Of a stretch of 23,399 nt of DNA, positions 14,951-22,205 are shown in pieces; positions within the stretch are counted from its first letter, which is position 1; every line of letters begins with the position of its first letter. The notes beneath the pieces were generated by a model. It did no database searches. It was not told where the DNA came from and was given only the letters and a program-made list of their open reading frames with translations. Where the stretch lies: the NCBI GenBank assembly GCA_035534435.1, contig DATLRX010000109.1, positions 1 to 23,399 on the forward strand, read 5' to 3'. The DNA comes from Palsa-851 sp035534435. Lineage in GTDB: Bacteria > Chloroflexota > Dormibacteria > Aeolococcales > Aeolococcaceae. Both the position numbers and the translations under genes were made by a program.

Positions 14951-16591
14951 ATGACCATGACTACAACCAACGTGGAGATCTTGCGCCAGGGTTGGCTCGA
15001 TGCTGCCTCCGCCCTGGCGCCCGGCCTCGAAACGCTCCCCGAATTCCTCGAGAACGGTCTCGATGCTGCCGTGGTGGACGAACGCCTGGACGAGCAGTCG
15101 CTGCTCCGGGTGGTCACCGATGTCACCGGGGCCGCGGCTGAGTCACTGCCGGCCGAGGAGCTGTACTTCCTCACGCGGCGGCTTCAACGGGCGGTGTACG
15201 AGTATCTGCTGTCACTCGACGCCCTGCCGGAACCGCCGCAGCGTCGTGACGGTTCGAACGGCCACATGCCCTCCGACACGACTCTCATCGGCGCCGAGGA
15301 AGTCGCTGCTCTGACCCGCAACGGCGGCGTGGTCAAGGTCAAGGGCGACCCGGCGCACGCGCTCGAGACGATCGCGCGACCGATCGAGGAGCCGGAGCAC
15401 GCAGAGCCGGAGTCTGCCGGGCCGGAGCCCGACGAGCCGGTGCACGCGGAGCCCGTCCACGCATCCATCGCCGAAAAGATCGAGGCCGGCCTTGCCGCGC
15501 TCGATGCGCAGCTCAGCCCCGAGGAAGACGAACCGCTCGCCGACGACGTGCCGGAGGCACCCGACGCAAACGCGGTGTCCGCGGAGTCTGACGCGGCCGC
15601 AGAGCCGGCGTCCGAGCATCCGACGCGTCCGGCGTTCACGCTGTTCCGCCGCACGGGTGCCAAGGCCTCCCAGCCGGCGGTCGAGGCCGACGGTCATGCG
15701 CAGAGCGAGGCAACCGAGCCAGACGCGGCGCCGGCGGAGCTTGCGGCAACGTCGAACGGCTCCACCGCGACCGAGCAGAACGGGTCCGCCACGCCTGCGC
15801 CGGACGGCGACGAGGCCTTCGTCAAGCCGAAGGACGGCTTCCACCTGAGCGATCTCGCGGACTTCGCCGTCGTCCGGCGCACCGCGCAGGCGGCAACCGA
15901 GGAAGCAGACGCGCCGTTCGCAGCCACCGCGGCTGAGACAACTCAGACGGATGCCACACCGACGGATTCCGCGGAGATCGCGTTCGACCCCATCACGGAA
16001 AGCGAGGCCGACCTGGCCGCCGGGCCGGGTCCGGCCGCGCAGGACGCCCCGAACGGCGCCGCAGCACGGGGCTGGAGGCTTCGTGACGACGACGCCGACC
16101 AGACGCATGACGTCACCGGCGAGCGTTCCGCCGAGGATGATCGATTCGAGACCGATCCCGAGGTTGTCGAAGCCCGCCTCGAGATCAACGACCGGCTCCG
16201 GCGCAGGCGATGCGACGAAGCAGCGGCGTTGCTCCAGCGTCTCGCGAACGACGTCGGCGGGCGCGCGCTCGCCGAGCTCGCACTCGACGCCGGCGACCGC
16301 TGCCGCGCACTGGGCAAGGGCAACGCGGCCCTGAGCTGCTATCTCGCCGCCTCGCGTGCGGATCCCGTCCACGAGACCCCGCTGCTCCGGCTCGCGGACA
16401 TCTGCATCGACGATCACGACATCGACCTCGCGGTGTCGTACCTCGAGCGCGTGACTCGCCTGCGCAGGCTGCGCAACGATGACAAGGGCGCACTGAAGCT
16501 CTATCGAAAGATCGTGACCATCGCGCCGTATCGCGACGACATCCTTGCGATGTTGATGCGCGCGCAGGCAAATGGTCGCTTCGACGAATAG
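14951..16591 (+). CDS. Disordered Ala/Glu/Pro-rich protein with TPR-like C-terminal domain
   Basis: A 546-residue protein, assumed to start at ATG 14951 (MTMTTTNVEIL); ATG 14957 is also possible. A CACAAT -10-like box at 14933-14938 would give a very short leader. Residues about 6-95 are helical and globular (ILRQGWLDAASAL, LTRRLQRAVYEYLLSLDAL). Residues about 100-395 are acidic and low-complexity, with a basic patch (FTLFRRTGAK). Residues about 400-546 are helical hairpins resembling TPR repeats: EAAALLQRLANDVG, ALAELALDAGDRCRALGKGNAALSCYLAASRADP, DLAVSYLERVTRLRRL, GALKLYRKIVTIAP. No signal peptide, so cytoplasmic. It lies 200 nt upstream of cpaB-tadB-tadC in the same direction. TPR proteins (TadD) occur in many Tad loci but are lipoproteins; this may be a cytoplasmic counterpart (inference). 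Its plan parallels the protein at 91-3375. Confidence 0.85.
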   Translation: MTMTTTNVEILRQGWLDAASALAPGLETLPEFLENGLDAAVVDERLDEQSLLRVVTDVTGAAAESLPAEELYFLTRRLQRAVYEYLLSLDALPEPPQRRDGSNGHMPSDTTLIGAEEVAALTRNGGVVKVKGDPAHALETIARPIEEPEHAEPESAGPEPDEPVHAEPVHASIAEKIEAGLAALDAQLSPEEDEPLADDVPEAPDANAVSAESDAAAEPASEHPTRPAFTLFRRTGAKASQPAVEADGHAQSEATEPDAAPAELAATSNGSTATEQNGSATPAPDGDEAFVKPKDGFHLSDLADFAVVRRTAQAATEEADAPFAATAAETTQTDATPTDSAEIAFDPITESEADLAAGPGPAAQDAPNGAAARGWRLRDDDADQTHDVTGERSAEDDRFETDPEVVEARLEINDRLRRRRCDEAAALLQRLANDVGGRALAELALDAGDRCRALGKGNAALSCYLAASRADPVHETPLLRLADICIDDHDIDLAVSYLERVTRLRRLRNDDKGALKLYRKIVTIAPYRDDILAMLMRAQANGRFDE

Positions 16592-16700
16592 CTCCGGACG
16601 AACGTCGTTATTCACCCTCGCGTATACAAGCTCGTGCGCTGTGCGATGCGTTTGTTACCGAAAGGCGATGAACGGCAGGGTAGATACGCTCCACACTCGA

Positions 16701-16752
16701 TTGCGGCCGTCATTCCATACAGCAACGCGATGTGGGATGAGCGCAGCCGCAA
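16701..16752 (+). promoter_or_regulatory. Candidate structured leader of the cpaB-tadB-tadC operon
   Basis: Two nested stems lie 40-90 nt before the cpaB start. The outer stem is TTGCGGC (16701-16707) with GCCGCAA (16746-16752), 7 perfect pairs. The inner stem is CATTCCA (16711-16717) with TGGGATG (16733-16739), 7 pairs with one G-U, closing a 15-nt loop. The ribosome site downstream (GAGGAG) stays free. The surrounding 200-bp gap is less GC-rich than the genes. TATACA at 16623-16628 could be the -10 box, giving a leader of about 157 nt. I see no match to a known riboswitch class. Confidence 0.35.
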
Positions 16753-16791
16753 CGGCGTGACCGACACCAACTGAGAAACCGAGGAGAACAG

Positions 16792-17655
16792 GTGGCCATC
16801 CAGGCGAATAAACCGAACAGCCGAGTGTTCCTGCTTCTTGGAATCGTGCTGGCTGCGGCGGCGGCGGTGGCCGTGCTGCTCCTGGTGCGGTCCAACGCAC
16901 CAGCAAATGAAGTCAGCGTTGTCGTGTCCGACGCCAGCATCCCTGCCGGCACGACGCTCACTCCCGCGATGGTCATCGTGACGCAGGTTCCCGCGGCAGC
17001 GAAGCCCGGTGACGCGTACGCGGATCCTGTCGCCGTTGTCGGCAAGACCACGACGGTCGCGCTTGCTGACAACACCCCGCTCGTCCCCGCCTTCTTCTCG
17101 ACGCCCGCGTTGTCGGTCACATCGAGCGGCACCGGTTCAACCGCGCTCTCCGTCGAGACGCAGATCACCAAGGGATACGTTGCGGTGGCCATTCCGGCCG
17201 CGTCGGCCGTTCCCGCAGGCTTCACGCCCGGCGCAGCGGCGAACCTGAGCAGCGACCTCGTGTCCGCCGGCTTCTACATCCTTCCGGGTGACCACATCGA
17301 CATCCTCGTCGACACCGGCACCGGCCAGGGCGGCGTGCGCTACTCGTTCCAGGACGTCATCGTGCTGCGCGTCGGCGCCGCATCGGCGACCGGGAGCGCA
17401 AGCGCGGGCGCAGCCATGCTCCTCGTCGAGGTGCCGCGCAGCCAGGCCGAGCTTCTCGCCGCCCTCACCTCCAACAGCGGGGGCCACGAATTCGTGCTCC
17501 GGTACGTCCTGCGTCCGGAGTCCGAGTGGGGCAAGCTGGCGGCCGACGGTACGAGCTACAAGCCGAACTATGAGAGCTCCGGAGCCCCAGGCCTGCCGAA
17601 CGTGGCGGATAACACCGTGACGCCGAGCACCCTGGACTCCTTGTTCGGGCACTGA
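16792..17655 (+). CDS. cpaB: CpaB/RcpC-type Flp pilus assembly protein with SAF domain
   Basis: A 287-residue protein from GTG 16792, with GAGGAG (16781-16786) 5 nt upstream. Residues about 12-33 (VFLLLGIVLAAAAAVAVLLLV) are an N-terminal membrane anchor. A SAF-type domain follows: EVSVVVSDASIPAGTTLTPAM, then VGKTTTVALADNTPLVPAFF. The CpaB C-terminal beta domain has AVAIPAASAV, the typical LPGDHIDILVDTG, and LLVEVPRSQAELLAALTS. In diderms CpaB works with the secretin CpaC; no secretin is visible here, so the protein probably acts at or in the cell wall. It heads a tight operon with tadB (5-nt gap) and tadC. Confidence 0.93.
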   Translation: MAIQANKPNSRVFLLLGIVLAAAAAVAVLLLVRSNAPANEVSVVVSDASIPAGTTLTPAMVIVTQVPAAAKPGDAYADPVAVVGKTTTVALADNTPLVPAFFSTPALSVTSSGTGSTALSVETQITKGYVAVAIPAASAVPAGFTPGAAANLSSDLVSAGFYILPGDHIDILVDTGTGQGGVRYSFQDVIVLRVGAASATGSASAGAAMLLVEVPRSQAELLAALTSNSGGHEFVLRYVLRPESEWGKLAADGTSYKPNYESSGAPGLPNVADNTVTPSTLDSLFGH

Positions 17656-17660
17656 CGGCA

Positions 17661-18641
17661 ATGACGCCAGCCGCCGTCGTCGCAGCGGCCTTGGCCGCGT
17701 CGGCAGTCCTCTCGATCTTCGCCTTCCTCCTCAGCCGTGGCCAGAGCCAGGCTGGGGAGATGGCGCGTCGCCTCAATCAGTACGGCGGCGACACGGTGGT
17801 CGTCACCGCGCCGCCGCGCGTCAAGACGGGCAACGCATTGCGAGACCTGCTCGGAGCGGTCAGCAACGGGCTGAACCCCGTCCTTTCGCGGACGTCGCAC
17901 ACCGGCAAGCTCGCCGACGACCTCCAGAAGGCCGACCTCAAGCTGAAGTCGTCCGAGTGGCTGCTCATGGTGGTCGGCCTGGGGATCGGCATCGGTCTGC
18001 TCGTCGCACTCCGCTTCCAGTCGCCGATCGCGTTCGTCCCATGCCCGATCGCCGTCTACATCCTCAGTGGGTTCTATCTGAAGTTCCGTCAGCGCAAGCG
18101 GACACGCGCGTTCAACAACCAGCTCGGTGACACATTGATGTTGCTCAGCAATGCGTTGAAGGCAGGACACTCGTTCGCGCAGGCGCTGGCATCCGTGGCG
18201 AAGAACGCCAACCCGCCGATCGCCGACGAGTTCGCACGTGCGACCCGCGAGATTGCGCTCGGGATCAACGTCGACGAGGCACTCAATCACATGGTGCAGC
18301 GCAACCAGTCCGAGGACTTCGACCTCATGGTCACGGCCGTGCAGATCCAGCGCGTGGTCGGCGGTAACCTCGCGGAGATTCTTGACACCATCGCGTTCAC
18401 CATTCGCGAACGCGTGCGCATCCAGGGTGAGATCCGCACGCTCACGGCGCAGGCACGTGCATCGGGCTGGATCATCACCATCCTGCCGATCGCGCTCGCC
18501 GGCTTCCTGGCGCTCATCTCACCGTCGTACTTCGACCCGATGATCACCGATCCCCTCGGGCACATCATGCTCGGGATGGCCATCTTCTCCATTGCCGTCG
18601 GCGCAGTCGCGATCCAGAAGATCGTGAAGATCGAGGTCTGA
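17661..18641 (+). CDS. tadB: TadB-type inner-membrane platform protein of the Tad pilus
   Basis: A 326-residue protein with a type II secretion F domain. Helices: about 5-26; two around 97-138 (WLLMVVGLGIGIGLLVAL and an IAVYILSGFYL segment); about 267-287 (GWIITILPIALAGFLAL); and about 301-322. The cytoplasmic T2SSF domain begins near residue 160 with LLSNALKAGHSFAQAL, then FARATREIALGINVDEAL and VTAVQIQRVVGGNLAEIL, the usual TadB signatures. It forms the platform with TadC that couples the CpaF ATPase to pilin assembly. It starts 5 nt after the cpaB stop and is separated from tadC by 1 nt. Confidence 0.95.
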   Translation: MTPAAVVAAALAASAVLSIFAFLLSRGQSQAGEMARRLNQYGGDTVVVTAPPRVKTGNALRDLLGAVSNGLNPVLSRTSHTGKLADDLQKADLKLKSSEWLLMVVGLGIGIGLLVALRFQSPIAFVPCPIAVYILSGFYLKFRQRKRTRAFNNQLGDTLMLLSNALKAGHSFAQALASVAKNANPPIADEFARATREIALGINVDEALNHMVQRNQSEDFDLMVTAVQIQRVVGGNLAEILDTIAFTIRERVRIQGEIRTLTAQARASGWIITILPIALAGFLALISPSYFDPMITDPLGHIMLGMAIFSIAVGAVAIQKIVKIEV

Positions 18642-18642
18642 T

Positions 18643-19587
18643 ATGAGCCCGCTCGCAATCGGACTCGCCGTCGCCGTCGCCGCCGGCATCCTGCTCATCT
18701 TTGTCGGCCTCGCCATGGCCGTCTCGCCACGTCAGACGGACCTGCTCGAGGCTCGCCTCGCGCAGTTCGCGGAGGCAGGTCGCGCTCCCGCAACACTCGC
18801 CGAAGTGGAGATGTCACTCCCGCTCTTCGACCGCGTCTTCAGGCCATTCCTCGACAAGGTCGGTCAACGGCTGAACCGCAACGCCGGCGCGGGCAGCACC
18901 GACGCCCTCCAGGAGAAGCTGAATCTCGCGGGACGTCCGTGGGGGCTCAGCGCCTCGGGATTCCTCGCGCTGCGGCTGCTGTGCATGCTCATGTTCACGG
19001 CCATCGGCCTCGCACTTGCGCTCTTCGGCGCGCTCACGATGCCGCTTCTGGTGGTCGTGCCCGCCGGCGGACTCATCCTCGGGTACCTCGGTCCTCAGAT
19101 GGTCGTCGCGCGGCGCATCAAGAAGCGTCAGAAGGAGATCCTGCTCGCGCTGCCGAGCGCGCTGGACCTGCTCACGATCTCCGTCGAGGCCGGCCTGAGC
19201 TTCGACTCCGCGTTGACACGCGTCGTCGAGAAGTACAACAACGCCTTCTCTCGCGAGCTGTCGATCATGCTCAACGAGGTTCGCCTCGGTCGTCCGCGTC
19301 TCGACGCGCTCGATGACGTCGGACGCCGCTGCAAGGTCGAGGAGCTCAGCAACTTCATCCAGGCGATCATCCAGTCGGAGCAGTTGGGCGTCGGCGTCGC
19401 GAACGTCCTGCGCATCCAATCAGAGGAGATCCGCCGCAAGCGCCGTCAGCGCGCCGAGGAGCAGGGCCAGAAGGCGCCGCTGAAGATGCTCTTCCCGATG
19501 GTCGGCTGCATCTTCCCCACGCTGTTCATCGTGCTGCTCGGTCCCGCGGTGATCGAGGTCGCTCACCAGTTCGGGTCCGGGGGCTGA
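18643..19587 (+). CDS. tadC: TadC-type inner-membrane platform protein of the Tad pilus
   Basis: A 314-residue protein with a type II secretion F domain, starting at ATG 18643. Helices: about 5-27; two between about 108 and 150 (LCMLMFTAIGLALALFG and LLVVVPAGGLILGYLG); and about 282-307 (MLFPMVGCIFPTLFIVLLGPAVIEV). The soluble domain has ALDLLTISVEAGLSFDSAL, LSIMLNEVRLGRPRLDAL and FIQAIIQSEQLGVGVANVL, then the basic segment RRKRRQRAEEQGQKAPLKM typical of TadC. Last gene of the cpaB-tadB-tadC operon; it converges with the unknown gene at 19596, whose stop lies 8 nt away. Confidence 0.95.
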   Translation: MSPLAIGLAVAVAAGILLIFVGLAMAVSPRQTDLLEARLAQFAEAGRAPATLAEVEMSLPLFDRVFRPFLDKVGQRLNRNAGAGSTDALQEKLNLAGRPWGLSASGFLALRLLCMLMFTAIGLALALFGALTMPLLVVVPAGGLILGYLGPQMVVARRIKKRQKEILLALPSALDLLTISVEAGLSFDSALTRVVEKYNNAFSRELSIMLNEVRLGRPRLDALDDVGRRCKVEELSNFIQAIIQSEQLGVGVANVLRIQSEEIRRKRRQRAEEQGQKAPLKMLFPMVGCIFPTLFIVLLGPAVIEVAHQFGSGG

Positions 19588-19597
19588 TCGTAGCCTC
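19580..19597. terminator. Weak hairpin at the tadC convergent junction
   Basis: GGGGCT (19580-19585) can pair with AGCCTC (19592-19597), 6 pairs with one G-T, around a 6-nt loop that joins two convergent stop codons. There is no T-tract on either side, so if it terminates it is not a classic intrinsic terminator. Confidence 0.22.
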
Positions 19598-20423
19598 AGG
19601 AGAGCTGGCGGAGCACCCGCTCGAGCTGGCGCCGGTGCGCGATGCGCCAGCGCGAGCGGAGTGCCGGCACCGATCGATACACCTCGGGCACGGGGGCGTC
19701 GTCGCTCGACGCCGATCGGAGCAGCCCCGCGACGGTCTCGCGGAGCTCGACGAGCTGGAGTGCCCGCGCGACCTCGAGGGACGCAGAGACCCTCGCCTCT
19801 TCGCCTGAGCGCATCCAGTCCTCGAGGGCGTCGACAAGCCCTTCGCGACCGTCGCCGATCACGATGCGCGCGTACTCGGTCAGCTGCTCGGTGAGGGACG
19901 CGACATTCGTTTCGAAGCGTCGCTCCATGTACGCGAGGATGGCGTCGCGGGCGCTCTGGTGCGCGAGCACCGCGACGAGCCCCGGAGCCGTGCGACCGAT
20001 GAGGAGCTTCTCGAAGGGCGAGACCTCGAGGTAGCCGATGTGCGCCTCCGCGCTCGACACCAACCACGGGCTGCCGTCACCCCGATAGAGGCAGAGGTTG
20101 TCCGGCAACCCCGGGTGCTGCCAGCCGTACAGGCCGCCCGTCGCCTCCTGAAGCACCGTGACGCTCTCGCGGCTCAGGGCATAACGCACCAGGCTGCCGG
20201 CGGCCGTGGTGCTCTTGGCCTGCTGGAAGCGAGCGAGGTTCTCGATGGTCGCCTGTCCTTCGGCGTCCATCTCGCCCGGGCGCACGCTGAGCACCGCGGT
20301 CGTGCACTGGAGGAGCGCGCACTCCAGAAGACCCGCGTAGTCGGGCCCGGTCGGCTCGTCCAGCAGGTCGTACGTCTTGCGCGCCGAGACGTCGCTGTGG
20401 GAGGTGCGCAGGAACGGTTGCAC
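19596..20423 (-). CDS. Conserved-looking hypothetical protein of 275 residues
   Basis: Leftward from GTG 20423. A CAGAAT -10-like box (20435-20430) ends 6 nt before it and no ribosome site is visible, which suggests a leaderless start. The product is soluble with no signal peptide. Its N-terminal half is alpha/beta (GLLECALLQCTTAVLSVRPG, VRYALSRESVTVLQEATGG, NLCLYRGDGSPWLVSSAEAHIGYLEVSPFEKLLI). Its C-terminal half is helical (ARDAILAYMERRF, SLTEQLTEYARIVI, ALEDWMRSGEEARVSASLEVARALQLVEL) and ends with a basic helix SRWRIAHRRQLERVLRQL. I do not recognise the family. It converges with tadC and diverges from the CvpA-like gene, so context does not reveal its role. Confidence 0.8.
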   Translation of the reverse strand: MQPFLRTSHSDVSARKTYDLLDEPTGPDYAGLLECALLQCTTAVLSVRPGEMDAEGQATIENLARFQQAKSTTAAGSLVRYALSRESVTVLQEATGGLYGWQHPGLPDNLCLYRGDGSPWLVSSAEAHIGYLEVSPFEKLLIGRTAPGLVAVLAHQSARDAILAYMERRFETNVASLTEQLTEYARIVIGDGREGLVDALEDWMRSGEEARVSASLEVARALQLVELRETVAGLLRSASSDDAPVPEVYRSVPALRSRWRIAHRRQLERVLRQLS

Positions 20424-20472
20424 AGCGCAATTCTGTAACGAAAACCCCTCTTCCAGCGGTTTGGAGCCATGT

Positions 20473-20478
20473 TACGGT
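20473..20478 (+). promoter_or_regulatory. -10 element for a leaderless CvpA-like gene
   Basis: TACGGT matches TANNNT and ends exactly 6 nt before GTG 20485. No ribosome site precedes that start. The spacing equals that of the ParA (71) and ICMT-like (22925) starts in this window. No clear -35 box is seen. Confidence 0.45.
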
Positions 20479-20484
20479 CATGAG

Positions 20485-21063
20485 GTGGCCGCGATAGTCG
20501 CATCTATCGACAGCACGCCGGGCCAGGTCTTCGCAGACGCGTTGCTGGTCGTCGCGGTGGCTGTCAACGCATACCTGGGATGGAGCCATGGCTTGGTTCG
20601 CCGTCTCTTCAGCGCCCTCGGCGTCTTCCTCGGGGTCTTCGCCGCAACCAACCTGGGCAACGCGGTGGCGGGGCTGGTGCACTCGCACAGCCTCGAGGCC
20701 AATGCCTGGTCGTTCGTTGCGATCTTCGTCTTCGTGGTCATCGTCATCGAGGTGCTCGGAGCACTCATGAATGACCGCCTGCAGAAGATCGTCGTCGCAG
20801 CCTTCGACCGCGTCGGCGGTGTGCTCGTCGGCGCCGTCGTCGGCGTCGCGGAAGTGCTGATCCTGTTCCTCGTTGCGATCGCGGTCAGCGGCGCGCCGTC
20901 GCCCACCCCTTCGACGATGGCCCAGGACATCCACGCCGCCACCCTGAGCGGTCAGGCGGTGCGGCTCGAGCCCCAGGTGCATGCCGTGTTCGGACCGGTG
21001 CTGCCATCGAATCTCAGCTCGCACTTTGCCCAGAACACGCCGGTGATCACCCCGCCGGTCTGA
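20485..21063 (+). CDS. CvpA-family membrane protein
   Basis: A 192-residue protein from GTG 20485, selected because the TACGGT -10-like element ends 6 nt upstream. Four predicted helices: about 13-35 (FADALLVVAVAVNAYLGWSHGLV), 40-63 (LFSALGVFLGVFAATNLG), 72-92 (FVAIFVFVVIVIEVLG) and 112-137 (GVLVGAVVGVAEVLILFLVAIAV). The YLGWSHGLVRRLFSALGVFLG segment and the DRVGGVLVGAVVG turn are typical of the CvpA (colicin V production) family. The molecular function of most members is unsettled. The last 50 residues are extracytoplasmic or soluble. It diverges from the unknown gene at 20423 over 61 bp and converges on the response regulator gene. Confidence 0.88.
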   Translation: MAAIVASIDSTPGQVFADALLVVAVAVNAYLGWSHGLVRRLFSALGVFLGVFAATNLGNAVAGLVHSHSLEANAWSFVAIFVFVVIVIEVLGALMNDRLQKIVVAAFDRVGGVLVGAVVGVAEVLILFLVAIAVSGAPSPTPSTMAQDIHAATLSGQAVRLEPQVHAVFGPVLPSNLSSHFAQNTPVITPPV

Positions 21064-21075
21064 CGGGGTCGCGCC

Positions 21076-21465
21076 TCAGCGCGCGCTGCCGACGTCGGCG
21101 GGGAAGAACGTCTTGACGACGGAGCCGAGCCCCACGAGGTTGAAGGGCTTGGTGATCAGGTGATTGGCGCCGGCAAGTCGAGCCCGCTCGATGTCGTCGT
21201 CACTGGAGAGCGCGCTGAACATGACGATGGGGGTTTCGGCCGTGGGGGCGTTGGCGCGAATCCGCTTGCATGTCTCGATGCCGTCCATCCCGGGCATCAT
21301 GATGTCGAGGATCACGAGGTCGGGTGCGCGCTCCTCGACCTTGGCGAGTCCGTCCTCGCCGTTCTCGGCGGTGGAGACCTCATAGCCCTCGATGCCGAGG
21401 TACATCGCAACGATGTGGAGCAGTCTCGGATCGTCGTCGACGATCAGGATGCGACCCCGAGTCAC
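21076..21465 (-). CDS. Single-domain response regulator (receiver only)
   Basis: A 129-residue CheY-like receiver with no output domain. The acidic pocket is D10-D12 in LIVDDDPRLL, the phosphoacceptor is D54 in VILDIMMPGMDG, the conserved Ser is S84 in MFSAL, and the Lys is K106 in LITKPF. All key residues are present. GTG 21465 has AGGAG (21477-21473) 7 nt upstream. It starts 2 nt after the stop of the Cys-rich protein gene, so it is the last gene of the leftward operon. No histidine kinase is nearby. It would act by protein-protein contact; Tad pili are often placed or switched by such receivers, but no link is shown. Confidence 0.95.
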   Translation of the reverse strand: MTRGRILIVDDDPRLLHIVAMYLGIEGYEVSTAENGEDGLAKVEERAPDLVILDIMMPGMDGIETCKRIRANAPTAETPIVMFSALSSDDDIERARLAGANHLITKPFNLVGLGSVVKTFFPADVGSAR

Positions 21466-21467
21466 GC

Positions 21468-22157
21468 TCAGGCTCCTGCCCCACCATGAGGCGCGCCGAG
21501 GCGGCCGTCTGCGACGTAGTGCGACATGTCGCGCTCTCGCCCGAGGCCGCGTTCGATCGAGTCGAGCACACGCTGGTAGAACTCTTCGCGCTCCTTGCGG
21601 TCCTCGTCGGCCGGAATGGTCTCACCGCGCGAGCGGTGCGCGATCCAGGGCGGGACGACCTGCTCGACCGCGTTGCCGCCGACCTTGACCGTAACGACCG
21701 TGTCGTCCGACTCCTCCACGACGATGCTGACGCGGAGGGCGATGCCCACGTGACTGTCGAGTCGCCATGAGCGTTCCCACGCGCGCTGACGGCCGATGCC
21801 GACGAAGATGAGGGTCACGGGGTCGGCGACCAGCTGGCCGCCACTGCCGGAGGAAAGCTCTTTGAGCAGCAACCGCCAGACGTCACCGTCGATCTGCCGC
21901 GAAACCCAGCCGACGAGCGACGGGGCGCGGTTGTCCAGGTCAGGGAGCGAGACCGCGAGGGAATCATCGAGGCTCGGAAGCGCGCTCACCACGCCGGCGT
22001 GCCGGCGGCAGTACACGCGGTCCTCGATGGTCACCCGGTGCTCCGGGCACCATGCGGTGCGGCACTCACGGCCGCGACGGTCGACATACGCGCACGGAAT
22101 TCCCTCGTGCGAGGTGCATCCCCCCTGGGTGCAGGGGTGGCCTGTCTCCGGGCTCAT
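21468..22157 (-). CDS. Cys/His-rich putative zinc-binding protein, unknown function
   Basis: A 229-residue protein from ATG 22157, with GGTGGAGA (22170-22163) 5 nt upstream; an in-frame GTG at 22205 is the alternative. The first about 53 residues hold C9, C14, H17, C22, C32, C37, H40, C50 and H53, spaced like a two-zinc treble-clef or B-box-type module (WCPEHR and YCRRH pairs). The rest is alpha/beta: DVWRLLLKELSSGSGG, DPVTLIFVGIGRQRAWERSW, HVGIALRVSIVVEESDDTVVTVKVGG, then a charged helix DRKEREEFYQRVLDSIERGL. No family recognised. It lies between the ICMT-like gene (48-nt gap) and the response regulator gene (2-nt gap), so the three are likely co-transcribed. Confidence 0.85.
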   Translation of the reverse strand: MSPETGHPCTQGGCTSHEGIPCAYVDRRGRECRTAWCPEHRVTIEDRVYCRRHAGVVSALPSLDDSLAVSLPDLDNRAPSLVGWVSRQIDGDVWRLLLKELSSGSGGQLVADPVTLIFVGIGRQRAWERSWRLDSHVGIALRVSIVVEESDDTVVTVKVGGNAVEQVVPPWIAHRSRGETIPADEDRKEREEFYQRVLDSIERGLGRERDMSHYVADGRLGAPHGGAGA

Positions 22158-22205
22158 CACTGTCTCCACCTTATCATCGGTCGTCGTGTTGCGAGCCACA
22201 ATCAC

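Noticed and set aside
15212..16615. Minus-strand 467-codon frame over the TPR-like protein
   Set aside because: Arg/Gly/Leu-rich antisense of an Ala/Glu-rich gene; no motif and no start signal.
16572..16760. 62-codon plus-strand frame in the gap before cpaB
   Set aside because: Cys/Arg/Ser-rich, overlaps the TPR-like gene's end and the structured leader; no ribosome site.
16592..16791. Cyclic-di-GMP or other known riboswitch in the tad leader
   Set aside because: None of the conserved core blocks of GEMM-type aptamers is present; only generic nested stems are seen.
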